From Marinospirillum sp. (GTDB taxonomy: Bacteria > Pseudomonadota > Gammaproteobacteria > Pseudomonadales > Halomonadaceae), in NCBI GenBank assembly GCA_007116865.1, contig SKHR01000239.1, positions 1 to 16,250 of the forward strand: a DNA stretch of 16,250 nucleotides, in the 5' to 3' direction. This document shows, one piece after another, positions 7,307-14,321 of this stretch. Position 1 is the first letter of the stretch. Every line of letters begins with the position of its first letter. A model generated the notes under the pieces. It was given only the letters and a program-made list of their open reading frames with translations. It did no database searches and was not told the DNA's origin. A program made the translations under genes and the position numbers.

Positions 7307-8518
7307 ATGAAAACAATGAAAACCGTTTTAACCGCCGCCATTACCGCGGCACTTGGTGTAAGCAGCGCTCAAGCTCAAATTTCAGACAATGAGATACGCA
7401 TCGGCTATCTGGCAGACATGTCAGGTATCTATCGGGATCTCGCTGGCCCCAATGGCCTTGAGGCACTGCGCATGGCCGTTGAAGACTTTGGCGGCAGCAT
7501 TAATGGCAAGAATATTCGAATCCTGAGTGCTGATGACCGCAACAGCCCTGACGTTGCTTCCAGCACGGTGCGCCAGTGGGTTGAGCGTGATCGTGTTGAC
7601 ATGGTTCAAGGCCTGATCGCCTCTTCAGTCACCATCGCGGCAACCCGCGTCATCAACGGTACCAACACGCTCGGCCTGGTCAATGGCTCGGCCGCTTCCA
7701 GCATCACCAACGAGCATTGCACTCCCAACCACATTCACTGGGCGTACGACACCTACCCACTGGCTAACGGTACAGCCGCAGCCGTCGTCGCCGAAGGTGG
7801 TAAAGACTGGTTTATTCTTACTGCCGACTATGCCTTTGGGCATGCCTTGGAAAACGATGTTCGCAATGTGGTTGAAGCCGCCGGCGGCCGTATTGTGAAT
7901 ACAGTACGCCACCCACTGGCAACGAATGACTTTTCTTCATACATCCTGCAAGCCCAAGCTTCGGGTGCTCAGGTTGTTGGTCTGGCCAACGCTGGCGGCG
8001 ACACGGTCAACTCCATTATTACTGCGGGTGAGTTTGGCTTAACCCAAGCCGGTCAAAGTGTGGCTGCCCTGCTCTTGTTCCTTAATGATGTGCACGCACT
8101 CGGGGCAGAAACAGCCCAGGGCATCCAGCTAGTCACTGGCTGGTACTGGGATATGGATGAAGATGCGCGCGCCTGGGCCGATCGCTTTTATGAGCGCACC
8201 AATGCACGCCCTTCCATGGTTCAAGCCGGGATTTACTCGAGCACCATGCATTACTTGAGAGGCGTTGAGGCAACCGGCAGCGATCGTGCAGCAGATGTGC
8301 GTCAATGGATGGCTGAAAACCCTGTCAATGACATGTTTGCCAAGGGTGGTTATGTTCGTGAGGATGGTCGCATGGTGCATGACATGTATTTAGCTCGAGT
8401 CAAAACACCGGCCGAGTCCTCTAACGCTTGGGATCTGTATGAAATCATTCGCACGATTCCTGGCGACGAAGCCTTCCGCCCACTATCTGACAGCGTCTGC
8501 TCACTCGTAAATCAATAA
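7307..8518 (+). CDS. Periplasmic substrate-binding protein of a Liv-type ABC transporter
   Basis: A 403-residue type I periplasmic binding protein of the LivJ/LivK (Peripla_BP_6) family. Residues 1-23 form a typical Sec signal peptide: basic MKTMKT, a hydrophobic core, and an AQA cleavage site before QISDNEIRIG. No lipobox Cys is present, so the mature protein is soluble in the periplasm. The first mature strand IRIGYLADMSG (30-40) begins the N-terminal lobe, and LTADYAFGHALENDV (171-185) belongs to the second lobe. The only two cysteines I find are Cys138 (NEHCTP) and Cys398 six residues from the end; they could form a disulfide that pins the C-terminus. It delivers substrate to the permeases encoded just downstream. 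Related family members bind BCAAs, amides, urea or carboxylates, so the ligand is not settled by sequence. It follows the ATPase gene by 92 bases that contain only a weak hairpin. Confidence 0.9.
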   Translation: MKTMKTVLTAAITAALGVSSAQAQISDNEIRIGYLADMSGIYRDLAGPNGLEALRMAVEDFGGSINGKNIRILSADDRNSPDVASSTVRQWVERDRVDMVQGLIASSVTIAATRVINGTNTLGLVNGSAASSITNEHCTPNHIHWAYDTYPLANGTAAAVVAEGGKDWFILTADYAFGHALENDVRNVVEAAGGRIVNTVRHPLATNDFSSYILQAQASGAQVVGLANAGGDTVNSIITAGEFGLTQAGQSVAALLLFLNDVHALGAETAQGIQLVTGWYWDMDEDARAWADRFYERTNARPSMVQAGIYSSTMHYLRGVEATGSDRAADVRQWMAENPVNDMFAKGGYVREDGRMVHDMYLARVKTPAESSNAWDLYEIIRTIPGDEAFRPLSDSVCSLVNQ

Positions 8519-8530
8519 CAAACCGGGCAA

Positions 8531-8556
8531 TCGGTGGGGCGCACCAGCCCCACCGA
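8531..8556 (+). other. Perfect GC-rich intercistronic hairpin after the binding-protein gene
   Basis: TCGGTGGGGC (8531-8540) and GCCCCACCGA (8547-8556) form a perfect 10-bp stem with a 6-base loop, starting 13 bases after the binding-protein stop. No T-tract follows (CGAATAAATAT), so it is not a standard rho-independent terminator. In binding-protein transporters such a hairpin often protects the 3' end of the upstream message or dampens downstream expression, which leaves the binding protein in excess over the permeases. That role is inferred. Confidence 0.8.
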
Positions 8557-8587
8557 CGAATAAATATCGCAAGAGGATGGTACGCAA

Positions 8588-9475
8588 ATGACCATGATAT
8601 TTGGAGTGCCAGCAGCCGCCTTTTACGGTCAGTTGCTGCTTGGACTGATCAACGGCGCCTTTTATGCGCTACTCAGTCTTGGGTTGGCAATCATATTTGG
8701 CCTGCTGAAAATTATCAATTTTGCTCATGGTGCTCAGTATATGCTGGGGGCATTTGCTGCCTGGCTACTGCTGAACATGCTGGGTATCAACTACTGGACA
8801 GCGCTTTTTCTCGCACCCCTGATCGTGGGCGCGACCGGTGTGCTAGTTGAGCGCTTTTTACTACGCCGCATTGCACATATTGATCATATCTACGGCCTCC
8901 TGCTCACCTTTGGTCTAGCACTGATCATTCAAGGGGTGTTCACCAACTGGTTTGGTGTTTCTGGGAACCGTTACGCCGTACCAGAGGCACTACGCGGTGG
9001 CATGAACCTTGGCTTTATGTTTTTGCCCTACTATCGCGCCTGGGTTGTCGTGATCGCATTAGCCGTTTGTTTTGGTGTCTGGTTCATGATCGAGAAAACC
9101 AAGCTAGGCGGTTATCTGCGTGCTGGCACAGAAAACCCAGCACTGATGCAGGCTTTTGGTATTAACGTGCCGTTGCTGGTAACCCTGACCTATGGTTTTG
9201 GCGTTGCCTTGGCTGCTTTTGCGGGTGTGCTGGCTGCGCCCATCTATTCCGTTGCACCAGGCATGGGGGCCAACCTGCTGATCGTCGTGTTTGCGGTCGT
9301 AGTCATCGGTGGCATGGGCTCGATCATGGGTGCCATTCTCACCGGGCTGGCCATGGGCATCATCGAGGGGCTGACCAAGGTGTATTACCCCGAAGCATCC
9401 AACACGGTCATTTTTCTGGTCATGATTTTTGTGTTGCTTTTCCGTCCATCCGGACTCTTCGGTAAGGAGGCCTAG
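8588..9475 (+). CDS. Branched-chain amino acid-type ABC transporter permease, LivH-like
   Basis: A 295-residue, strongly hydrophobic inner-membrane protein with about eight predicted transmembrane segments by eye. LivH hallmarks are GLLKIINFAHG (residues 38-48), an EAA-like cytoplasmic loop LRAGTENPALMQAFGIN (177-193) that would contact an ATPase, VVVIGGMGSIMGA (237-249) and the ending FRPSGLFGKEA. It should pair with the LivM-like subunit to form the channel. AAGAGGA (8571-8577) lies 10 bases before the ATG; Met3 is an alternative start. It is separated from the binding-protein gene by 69 bases containing the stable hairpin, and is followed after two bases by the second permease. Confidence 0.92.
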   Translation: MTMIFGVPAAAFYGQLLLGLINGAFYALLSLGLAIIFGLLKIINFAHGAQYMLGAFAAWLLLNMLGINYWTALFLAPLIVGATGVLVERFLLRRIAHIDHIYGLLLTFGLALIIQGVFTNWFGVSGNRYAVPEALRGGMNLGFMFLPYYRAWVVVIALAVCFGVWFMIEKTKLGGYLRAGTENPALMQAFGINVPLLVTLTYGFGVALAAFAGVLAAPIYSVAPGMGANLLIVVFAVVVIGGMGSIMGAILTGLAMGIIEGLTKVYYPEASNTVIFLVMIFVLLFRPSGLFGKEA

Positions 9476-9477
9476 TC

Positions 9478-10464
9478 ATGACACCCGCACAAACCATTAA
9501 AGCCAATTTGACTGAGCTATCTCGCCAGCGAGCGAACCGACGCAAGTGGGTACTTTATGCAGCACTCCTTCTAGTCGCACTGATTGCTCCATTTTTAGCC
9601 TATCCAGTCTTCCTGATGAAGATCCTCTGCTTTGCACTCTTCGCTTGTGCATTTAACCTGTTGCTGGGTTACGCGGGGCTTTTATCCTTTGGGCATGCCG
9701 CTTTTCTCGCTACGGGGGGGTATTACACAGGTTATGTGATCAGTCAAAACAGCGTGACACCCGAAGTGGGTATCTTGATCGGAACCTTTGCAGCCACCGT
9801 GCTTGGAACCTTTATGGGGGTTTTATCGATTCGTCGCCAAGGTATTTATTTTGCAATGATCACCCTAGCCTTGGCGCAAATGGTGTTCTTCTTCTATCTC
9901 CAGGCAGACTTCACCGGCGGTGAGGACGGCATGCATGGCATTGATCGTGGCCACCTGTTTGGGCTCATCGATCTAAGCAATAACCTGTCCATGTACTACT
10001 TTGTGCTAGCGGTATTCCTGTTTGGCTTTTTAGTCATTCAGCGTACCATCCACTCACCTTTTGGTCAGGTGCTCAAAGCCATTCGCGAGAACGAAGCCAG
10101 GGCAACCTCACTCGGTTATAACACCGATGCTTACAAGCTGGTCGCTTTTGTCCTTTCAGCGGCGCTCGCTGGCCTGGCCGGATCGACCAAAACCGTTGTG
10201 TTTCAGCTCGCCTCTTTGACTGATGCCCATTGGCACATGTCTGGTGAGGTCGTGTTGATGACGCTGGTGGGTGGCGTTGGAACACTATTTGGCCCCTTAG
10301 TCGGCGCAGCCTTTGTGGTAACGGTTGAGCATCAACTGTCGCAAAGTGCACTGGGCGACTGGGTCAATGTCATACTCGGGTTGATTTTTGTGATCTGCGT
10401 ACTGACTTTCCGAGCCGGAATCGTTGGTGAAATCCAAAAATTCATGAAGTCTAACTTTAAGTAG
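9478..10464 (+). CDS. Branched-chain amino acid-type ABC transporter permease, LivM-like
   Basis: A 328-residue inner-membrane permease with a polar N-terminal tail of about 24 residues followed by multiple hydrophobic segments. LivM hallmarks are GYAGLLSFGHAAFLATGGYY (residues 64-83), the conserved FTGGEDGMHGI (145-155), the EAA-like ATPase-contact loop AIRENEARATSLGYN (201-215) and EVVLMTLVGGVGTLFGP (257-273). It forms the heterodimeric channel with the LivH-like subunit. Its ribosome-binding site, TAAGGAGG at 9463-9470, is the strongest match in the transporter operon, sits inside the end of the previous gene and lies 7 bases before the ATG. It is the last gene of the transporter unit; a terminator follows about 50 bases after the stop. 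Confidence 0.92.
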   Translation: MTPAQTIKANLTELSRQRANRRKWVLYAALLLVALIAPFLAYPVFLMKILCFALFACAFNLLLGYAGLLSFGHAAFLATGGYYTGYVISQNSVTPEVGILIGTFAATVLGTFMGVLSIRRQGIYFAMITLALAQMVFFFYLQADFTGGEDGMHGIDRGHLFGLIDLSNNLSMYYFVLAVFLFGFLVIQRTIHSPFGQVLKAIRENEARATSLGYNTDAYKLVAFVLSAALAGLAGSTKTVVFQLASLTDAHWHMSGEVVLMTLVGGVGTLFGPLVGAAFVVTVEHQLSQSALGDWVNVILGLIFVICVLTFRAGIVGEIQKFMKSNFK

Positions 10465-10512
10465 CTTCACAAAACCTCTTGCATGATGGGCACTTTCTCT
10501 GAGCCCTTACCT

Positions 10513-10538
10513 GACCTGCCTTTGGGCAGGTCTTTTTT
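10513..10538 (+). terminator. Rho-independent terminator of the transporter operon
   Basis: GACCTGCC (10513-10520) and GGCAGGTC (10525-10532) form a perfect 8-bp stem with a TTTG loop, followed at once by six T (10533-10538). It lies 49 bases after the LivM-like stop and before the liu promoter region, so the transporter and liu genes are separate transcription units. Confidence 0.93.
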
Positions 10539-10573
10539 ATGCCATCAGTGACGCAGGAGTCATTAATTTTTAC

Positions 10574-10589
10574 TTTACGTTTACGTCAA
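10574..10589 (+). promoter_or_regulatory. Putative LiuR-type operator, copy 2
   Basis: TTTACGTTTACGTCAA, identical to the 16 bases at 5630-5645, lies 59 bases before the liuA start and just after the terminator of the preceding operon. Location directly upstream of liuA is what is expected of the MerR-family LiuR operator. No liuR gene is adjacent, although in many genomes liuR heads this operon. The flanks of the two copies differ, so the 16-mer itself is the conserved unit. Regulator identity is inferred. Confidence 0.75.
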
Positions 10590-10602
10590 CTTGCCCTAAA
10601 GT
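10574..10602 (+). promoter_or_regulatory. Candidate liuA promoter overlapping the operator
   Basis: TTTACG (10574-10579) as a -35 box and TAAAGT (10597-10602) as a -10 box are 17 bases apart, each matching consensus at four of six positions. The operator would then cover the -35 box and most of the spacer, the usual placement for MerR-family control. The boxes are weak and were picked by eye. Confidence 0.35.
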
Positions 10603-10648
10603 AAACCTTAACCAACCGCACCAAACAAAAGAAAAAAGAGAGGTTCGC

Positions 10649-11818
10649 ATGCAGTCACTATTTAAAGACATGAATTTTGGCCTGGACGATGAGCTCAACA
10701 TGCTACGCGAGCAGGTCAATGCCTTTGCCGCTAAAGAGATCGCGCCGCGCGCCGCTGAAATTGATCAAAGCAACGAGTTCCCAGCGGACCTATGGAAAAA
10801 GTTTGGCGACATGGGCCTTTTGGGCATCACCGTCCCTGAAGAGTTTGGCGGTTCAGGCATGGGATATTTGGCTCACTCGATCGCGATGGAAGAGATCTCT
10901 AGAGCCTCTGCTTCCGTTGCCCTGTCTTATGGCGCCCACTCTAACCTGTGTGTCAATCAAATCAAATTAAACGCGACTCAGGCCCAAAAAGAAAAATACC
11001 TGCCTAAGCTCTGTAGCGGCGAGCATATCGGGGCTTTAGCCATGTCCGAACCGAACGCAGGGTCTGACGTGGTCAGCATGAAGTTGCGCGCCGAAAAACA
11101 AGGCGATCACTATCGCCTCAATGGAAACAAGATGTGGATCACTAACGGGCCGGATGCACACACCTATGTGATCTATGCAAAAACGGATGTTCAAGCGGGA
11201 TCCAAGGGCATCACGGCCTTTATTGTGGAGCGGGATTTTCCGGGTTTTTCGCGTCATCAGAAGCTGGACAAACTGGGGATGCGGGGTTCAAACACCTGTG
11301 AGCTGGTTTTCGAAGACTGTCTTGTACCGGCTGAAAACGTCCTTGGCGAGGTCGGCAAGGGGGTCCGTGTACTGATGAGCGGCCTGGACTATGAGCGAAC
11401 GGTATTGGCTGCAGGCCCCATTGGCATCATGCAGGCCGCTATGGATGTGGTCGTTCCCTATATTCACGAGCGCAAGCAGTTTGACCAGCCGATTGGTGAG
11501 TTTCAGCTGGTTCAAGGCAAAATTGCTGATATCTACAGTACGATGAGTGCCTGTCGTGCGTATCTTTATGCCGTTGCCAGAGCCTGTGACCGAGGCGAAA
11601 CCAGCCGCAAAGACGCCGCGGGAGTAATTTTGTACTGCGCAGAAAAAGCCACGCAAATTGCGCTGGACGCCATCCAGCTTTTGGGCGGCAATGGTTACAC
11701 CAACGAGTACCCCACTGGCCGCCTGCTGCGCGATGCCAAACTCTATGAAATAGGTGCCGGAACCAGCGAAATACGTCGCATGCTGATCGGACGCGAAATA
11801 TTCAATGAGTCGCGCTAA
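10649..11818 (+). CDS. liuA: Isovaleryl-CoA dehydrogenase
   Basis: A 389-residue FAD-dependent acyl-CoA dehydrogenase of full family length. It contains the flavin/substrate motifs AMSEPNAGSDVVSM (residues 131-144) and KMWITNGPDA (161-170). The diagnostic point is the catalytic base. At the usual late position the sequence is EIGAGTSEI, with Ala370 where most family members have Glu, while Glu249 is present in the helix GLDYERTVLAAGP. This swap is the hallmark of isovaleryl-CoA dehydrogenase and widens the pocket for a branched acyl chain. It oxidises isovaleryl-CoA to 3-methylcrotonyl-CoA and probably passes electrons to an electron-transfer flavoprotein. GAGAGG (10638-10643) precedes the ATG by 5 bases. 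It is the first gene of the liu operon, behind the putative LiuR operator. Confidence 0.97.
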   Translation: MQSLFKDMNFGLDDELNMLREQVNAFAAKEIAPRAAEIDQSNEFPADLWKKFGDMGLLGITVPEEFGGSGMGYLAHSIAMEEISRASASVALSYGAHSNLCVNQIKLNATQAQKEKYLPKLCSGEHIGALAMSEPNAGSDVVSMKLRAEKQGDHYRLNGNKMWITNGPDAHTYVIYAKTDVQAGSKGITAFIVERDFPGFSRHQKLDKLGMRGSNTCELVFEDCLVPAENVLGEVGKGVRVLMSGLDYERTVLAAGPIGIMQAAMDVVVPYIHERKQFDQPIGEFQLVQGKIADIYSTMSACRAYLYAVARACDRGETSRKDAAGVILYCAEKATQIALDAIQLLGGNGYTNEYPTGRLLRDAKLYEIGAGTSEIRRMLIGREIFNESR

Positions 11819-11853
11819 TTGTCGCTCGTGCCAACTCTAAAAGGATCGCGAAA

Positions 11854-13461
11854 ATGACCGTGATACAGTCGCAGATCAATACGCGCAGCCCGCAGTTTGC
11901 TGAAAACGAGACAAACATGCGCCAGCTGCTTGATGACCTACAAGACAAGCTCAATCAGGTGAAACAAGGCGGGGGAGAAAAGGCACAGGCACGCCACCGG
12001 GCCAGAGGCAAATTACTGGCTCGCGAGCGCATTGATCGTCTACTCGATCAAGGTGCCCCTTTTCTTGAGTTCTCGCAACTGGCTGCCTGGGATGTGTACG
12101 ATGATTTTGTGCCCAGCGCCGGCATCATAACCGGCATTGGGCGCGTTTCTGGGGTTGAATGCATCATTGTCGCGAATGATGCGACCACCAAGGGCGGGAC
12201 CTATTACCCGCTCACGGTCAAGAAGCACCTGCGTGCGCAAGAGATCGCACGCAAAAACCGCCTTCCCTGCATTTATCTGGTCGACTCAGGTGGTGCCAAC
12301 CTGCCTAATCAGGACGATGTTTTCCCAGACCGGGATCATTTTGGACGTATTTTTTATAACCAGGCCAACTTGTCCGGTGAAGGCATTCCCCAGATCGCTT
12401 CGGTCATGGGCTCATGTACCGCCGGAGGAGCCTATGTGCCCGCCATGGCCGACGAATCTATCATTGTGAAGTCGCAAGGCACGATCTTTCTTGCTGGCCC
12501 TCCCCTAGTCAAAGCCGCTACCGGTGAGGTGGTTTCCGCTGAGGACCTGGGTGGTGCTGAAGTCCATACAAAAATATCTGGCGTCGCCGACCACTATGCA
12601 CTCAGTGATGAGCACGCACTGCAACTGGTGCGCCGTGCCGTTGCCCGCTTGAACTGGCAAAAACTTGGCAAGCTTGACATCCAGCCTGCCCGCCCCCCCT
12701 TGTACGACTCACAGGAACTCTATGGCATCGTTGGCACCGAGCTGCGCAAGCCTTTTGATGTGCGTGAGGTGATTGCCCGTATTGTCGATGCGTCTGAATT
12801 CGATGAGTTTAAGCGCTGGTATGGCGAAACCCTGGTGACTGGCTTTGCGCGTCTGCATGGATATCCGGTTGGCATTGTTGCCAATAACGGTGTGCTGTTT
12901 TCTGAGTCGGCACAGAAAGGCGCACACTTTGTCCAGCTTTGTTCGCAACGTGGCATTCCGTTGATTTTCCTGCAGAACATTACCGGTTTCATGGTGGGGT
13001 CACGCTACGAGCACGAGGGCATAGCCAAGCATGGTGCCAAGATGGTGACTGCCGTTGCCTGTGCGCAGGTCCCCAAGTTCACGGTACTGATCGGCGGGAG
13101 TTTTGGGGCTGGCAATTACGGCATGTGTGGACGGGCTTATGACCCTAACATGATGTGGATGTGGCCCAATGCACGCATTTCCGTGATGGGCGGAGAGCAG
13201 GCTGCCAATGTGCTGGCTCAGGTAAAACGTGATCAACACGAGCGAGATGGCACCGACTGGAGTGAAGCCGAAGAAGAGGCTTTCAAAAAACCAGTGCGTG
13301 AAATGTATGAGCATCAAGGCCACCCCTACTATGCCAGCGCACGACTTTGGGATGATGGCATTTTAGATCCAGTGCAAACTCGGGACACTCTTGGCCTGGC
13401 GTTATCTGCCGCACTCAATGCGCCCATCCAGCCGACTCAGTTCGGCATCTTCCGGATGTAA
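11854..13461 (+). CDS. liuB: Methylcrotonyl-CoA carboxylase, carboxyltransferase (beta) subunit
   Basis: A 535-residue acyl-CoA carboxyltransferase of the length expected for the methylcrotonyl-CoA carboxylase beta subunit. The N-terminal signature ARHRARGKLLARERIDRLLD (residues 46-65) is followed by FLEFSQLAAWDVYDD, CTAGGAYVPAMAD (188-200) in the N-terminal carboxyltransferase half, and GGSFGAGNYGMCGRAYDP with MWMWPNARISVMGGEQAA in the C-terminal half. The last two are characteristic of MCC rather than propionyl-CoA carboxylase. With the biotin subunit encoded by the gene at 14311 it converts 3-methylcrotonyl-CoA to 3-methylglutaconyl-CoA. AAAAGGA (11839-11845) is 8 bases before the ATG. A 35-base gap separates it from liuA. 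Confidence 0.96.
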   Translation: MTVIQSQINTRSPQFAENETNMRQLLDDLQDKLNQVKQGGGEKAQARHRARGKLLARERIDRLLDQGAPFLEFSQLAAWDVYDDFVPSAGIITGIGRVSGVECIIVANDATTKGGTYYPLTVKKHLRAQEIARKNRLPCIYLVDSGGANLPNQDDVFPDRDHFGRIFYNQANLSGEGIPQIASVMGSCTAGGAYVPAMADESIIVKSQGTIFLAGPPLVKAATGEVVSAEDLGGAEVHTKISGVADHYALSDEHALQLVRRAVARLNWQKLGKLDIQPARPPLYDSQELYGIVGTELRKPFDVREVIARIVDASEFDEFKRWYGETLVTGFARLHGYPVGIVANNGVLFSESAQKGAHFVQLCSQRGIPLIFLQNITGFMVGSRYEHEGIAKHGAKMVTAVACAQVPKFTVLIGGSFGAGNYGMCGRAYDPNMMWMWPNARISVMGGEQAANVLAQVKRDQHERDGTDWSEAEEEAFKKPVREMYEHQGHPYYASARLWDDGILDPVQTRDTLGLALSAALNAPIQPTQFGIFRM

Positions 13462-13466
13462 GGAGG
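13459..13466 (+). promoter_or_regulatory. liuC ribosome-binding site containing the liuB stop codon
   Basis: TAAGGAGG begins with the liuB stop codon and lies 6 bases before the liuC ATG. The arrangement lets terminating ribosomes restart on liuC and supports coupling of the two genes. Confidence 0.8.
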
Positions 13467-13472
13467 CTTTCC

Positions 13473-14321
13473 ATGTCTGACACGAGTAACAGCGTTCATT
13501 TCGTTGACTGCCAGATCAACGAACAAGGGGTTGCTTATCTCACCTTAAAGCGCCCTGACGTGCACAATGCGTTTGACGATCACTTGATTGCTGAGCTGGT
13601 TCGAAGGCTCGAAGCACTGCATGCCAGCCCTCCCCGAGTCCTGGTGTTGGGCTCCATCGGCAAAAGCTTCTCTGCTGGCGCCGACCTTGGCTGGATGCAA
13701 CGCATGGCACAGTATACTGAAGCGGAAAACAAGCAGGATGCGCTCGCGCTCGCCCGACTCATGCAGTTGCTTGACACCCTGCCCTGCCCCAGCATTGCAC
13801 GGGTTCAGGGAGCCGCTTACGGTGGCGCTGTTGGCCTAGCGGCCTGTTGTGATCTGGTCATTGCCTCAGAGAAGGCACGCTTTTGCCTCTCTGAAGTCAA
13901 AATCGGACTCTCACCCGCCGTCATCAGCCCTTACGTGATCAAGGCAATTGGTCAGCGGGCGATGCGCCGCTATGCCTTGACGGCTGAAGTCTTGGATGCC
14001 GTTCAGGCTCACACTCTCGGCCTAGTTCATGAGGTTGTTGATTCCGATCAGCTGGACGTGCGCGTGGATGCATTCATCCAGCTTTTACTCGCGAATAGTC
14101 CTCAGGGCGTGCGCTCTACCAAAGCCCTGATTCATGCGATAGGCTATCGCCCGATCGACGACTCAGTACAACAGAAAACCACGGATCTGATTGCCTCCAT
14201 TCGAGTGTCTGCTGAAGGTCAGGAAGGGCTCAGTGCGTTCTTCCAAAAACGTGTGCCTCAATGGCCTGACCTCCACCCTATCGACCGCCATTCACAAGAG
14301 GAACACCCTTATGTTCCGTAA
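13473..14321 (+). CDS. liuC: 3-methylglutaconyl-CoA hydratase
   Basis: A 282-residue crotonase-fold protein. Motifs are RPDVHNAFDDHLIAELVRRL (residues 27-46), SFSAGADLGWMQRMAQY (65-81), GAAYGGAVGLAACCDLVI (113-130) and ARFCLSEVKIGLSPAVISPY (135-154). The FCLSEVKIGLSPAVISPYV segment is typical of bacterial LiuC. Glu141 keeps the second catalytic Glu of hydratases, but the first is replaced by Gly121, a pattern I recall in bacterial LiuC and unlike mitochondrial AUH. It hydrates 3-methylglutaconyl-CoA to HMG-CoA. Conservation should end near QKRVPQW (258-264). The remaining 18 or so polar residues form a tail whose codons carry the liuD ribosome-binding site and run 11 bases into liuD. An isohexenylglutaconyl-CoA hydratase (AtuE) is less likely given the liuABCD order. 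Confidence 0.93.
   Translation: MSDTSNSVHFVDCQINEQGVAYLTLKRPDVHNAFDDHLIAELVRRLEALHASPPRVLVLGSIGKSFSAGADLGWMQRMAQYTEAENKQDALALARLMQLLDTLPCPSIARVQGAAYGGAVGLAACCDLVIASEKARFCLSEVKIGLSPAVISPYVIKAIGQRAMRRYALTAEVLDAVQAHTLGLVHEVVDSDQLDVRVDAFIQLLLANSPQGVRSTKALIHAIGYRPIDDSVQQKTTDLIASIRVSAEGQEGLSAFFQKRVPQWPDLHPIDRHSQEEHPYVP
14296..14302 (+). promoter_or_regulatory. liuD ribosome-binding site inside liuC
   Basis: AAGAGGA lies 8 bases before the ATG at 14311 and supports that start, even though liuD overlaps the end of liuC by 11 bases in a different frame. Confidence 0.7.

Noticed and set aside
10488..10508. GGGC...GCCC pairing just upstream of the terminator
   Set aside because: The arms are 4 bases with a long loop; the strong stem at 10513-10532 explains termination.
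11288..11656. Opposite-strand open frame of 122 codons inside liuA (also 117 codons at 1873-2226 and 135 codons at 5671-6078)
   Set aside because: Each lies antisense to a confidently assigned gene or its leader, lacks recognisable motifs and is the kind of shadow expected in GC-balanced coding DNA.
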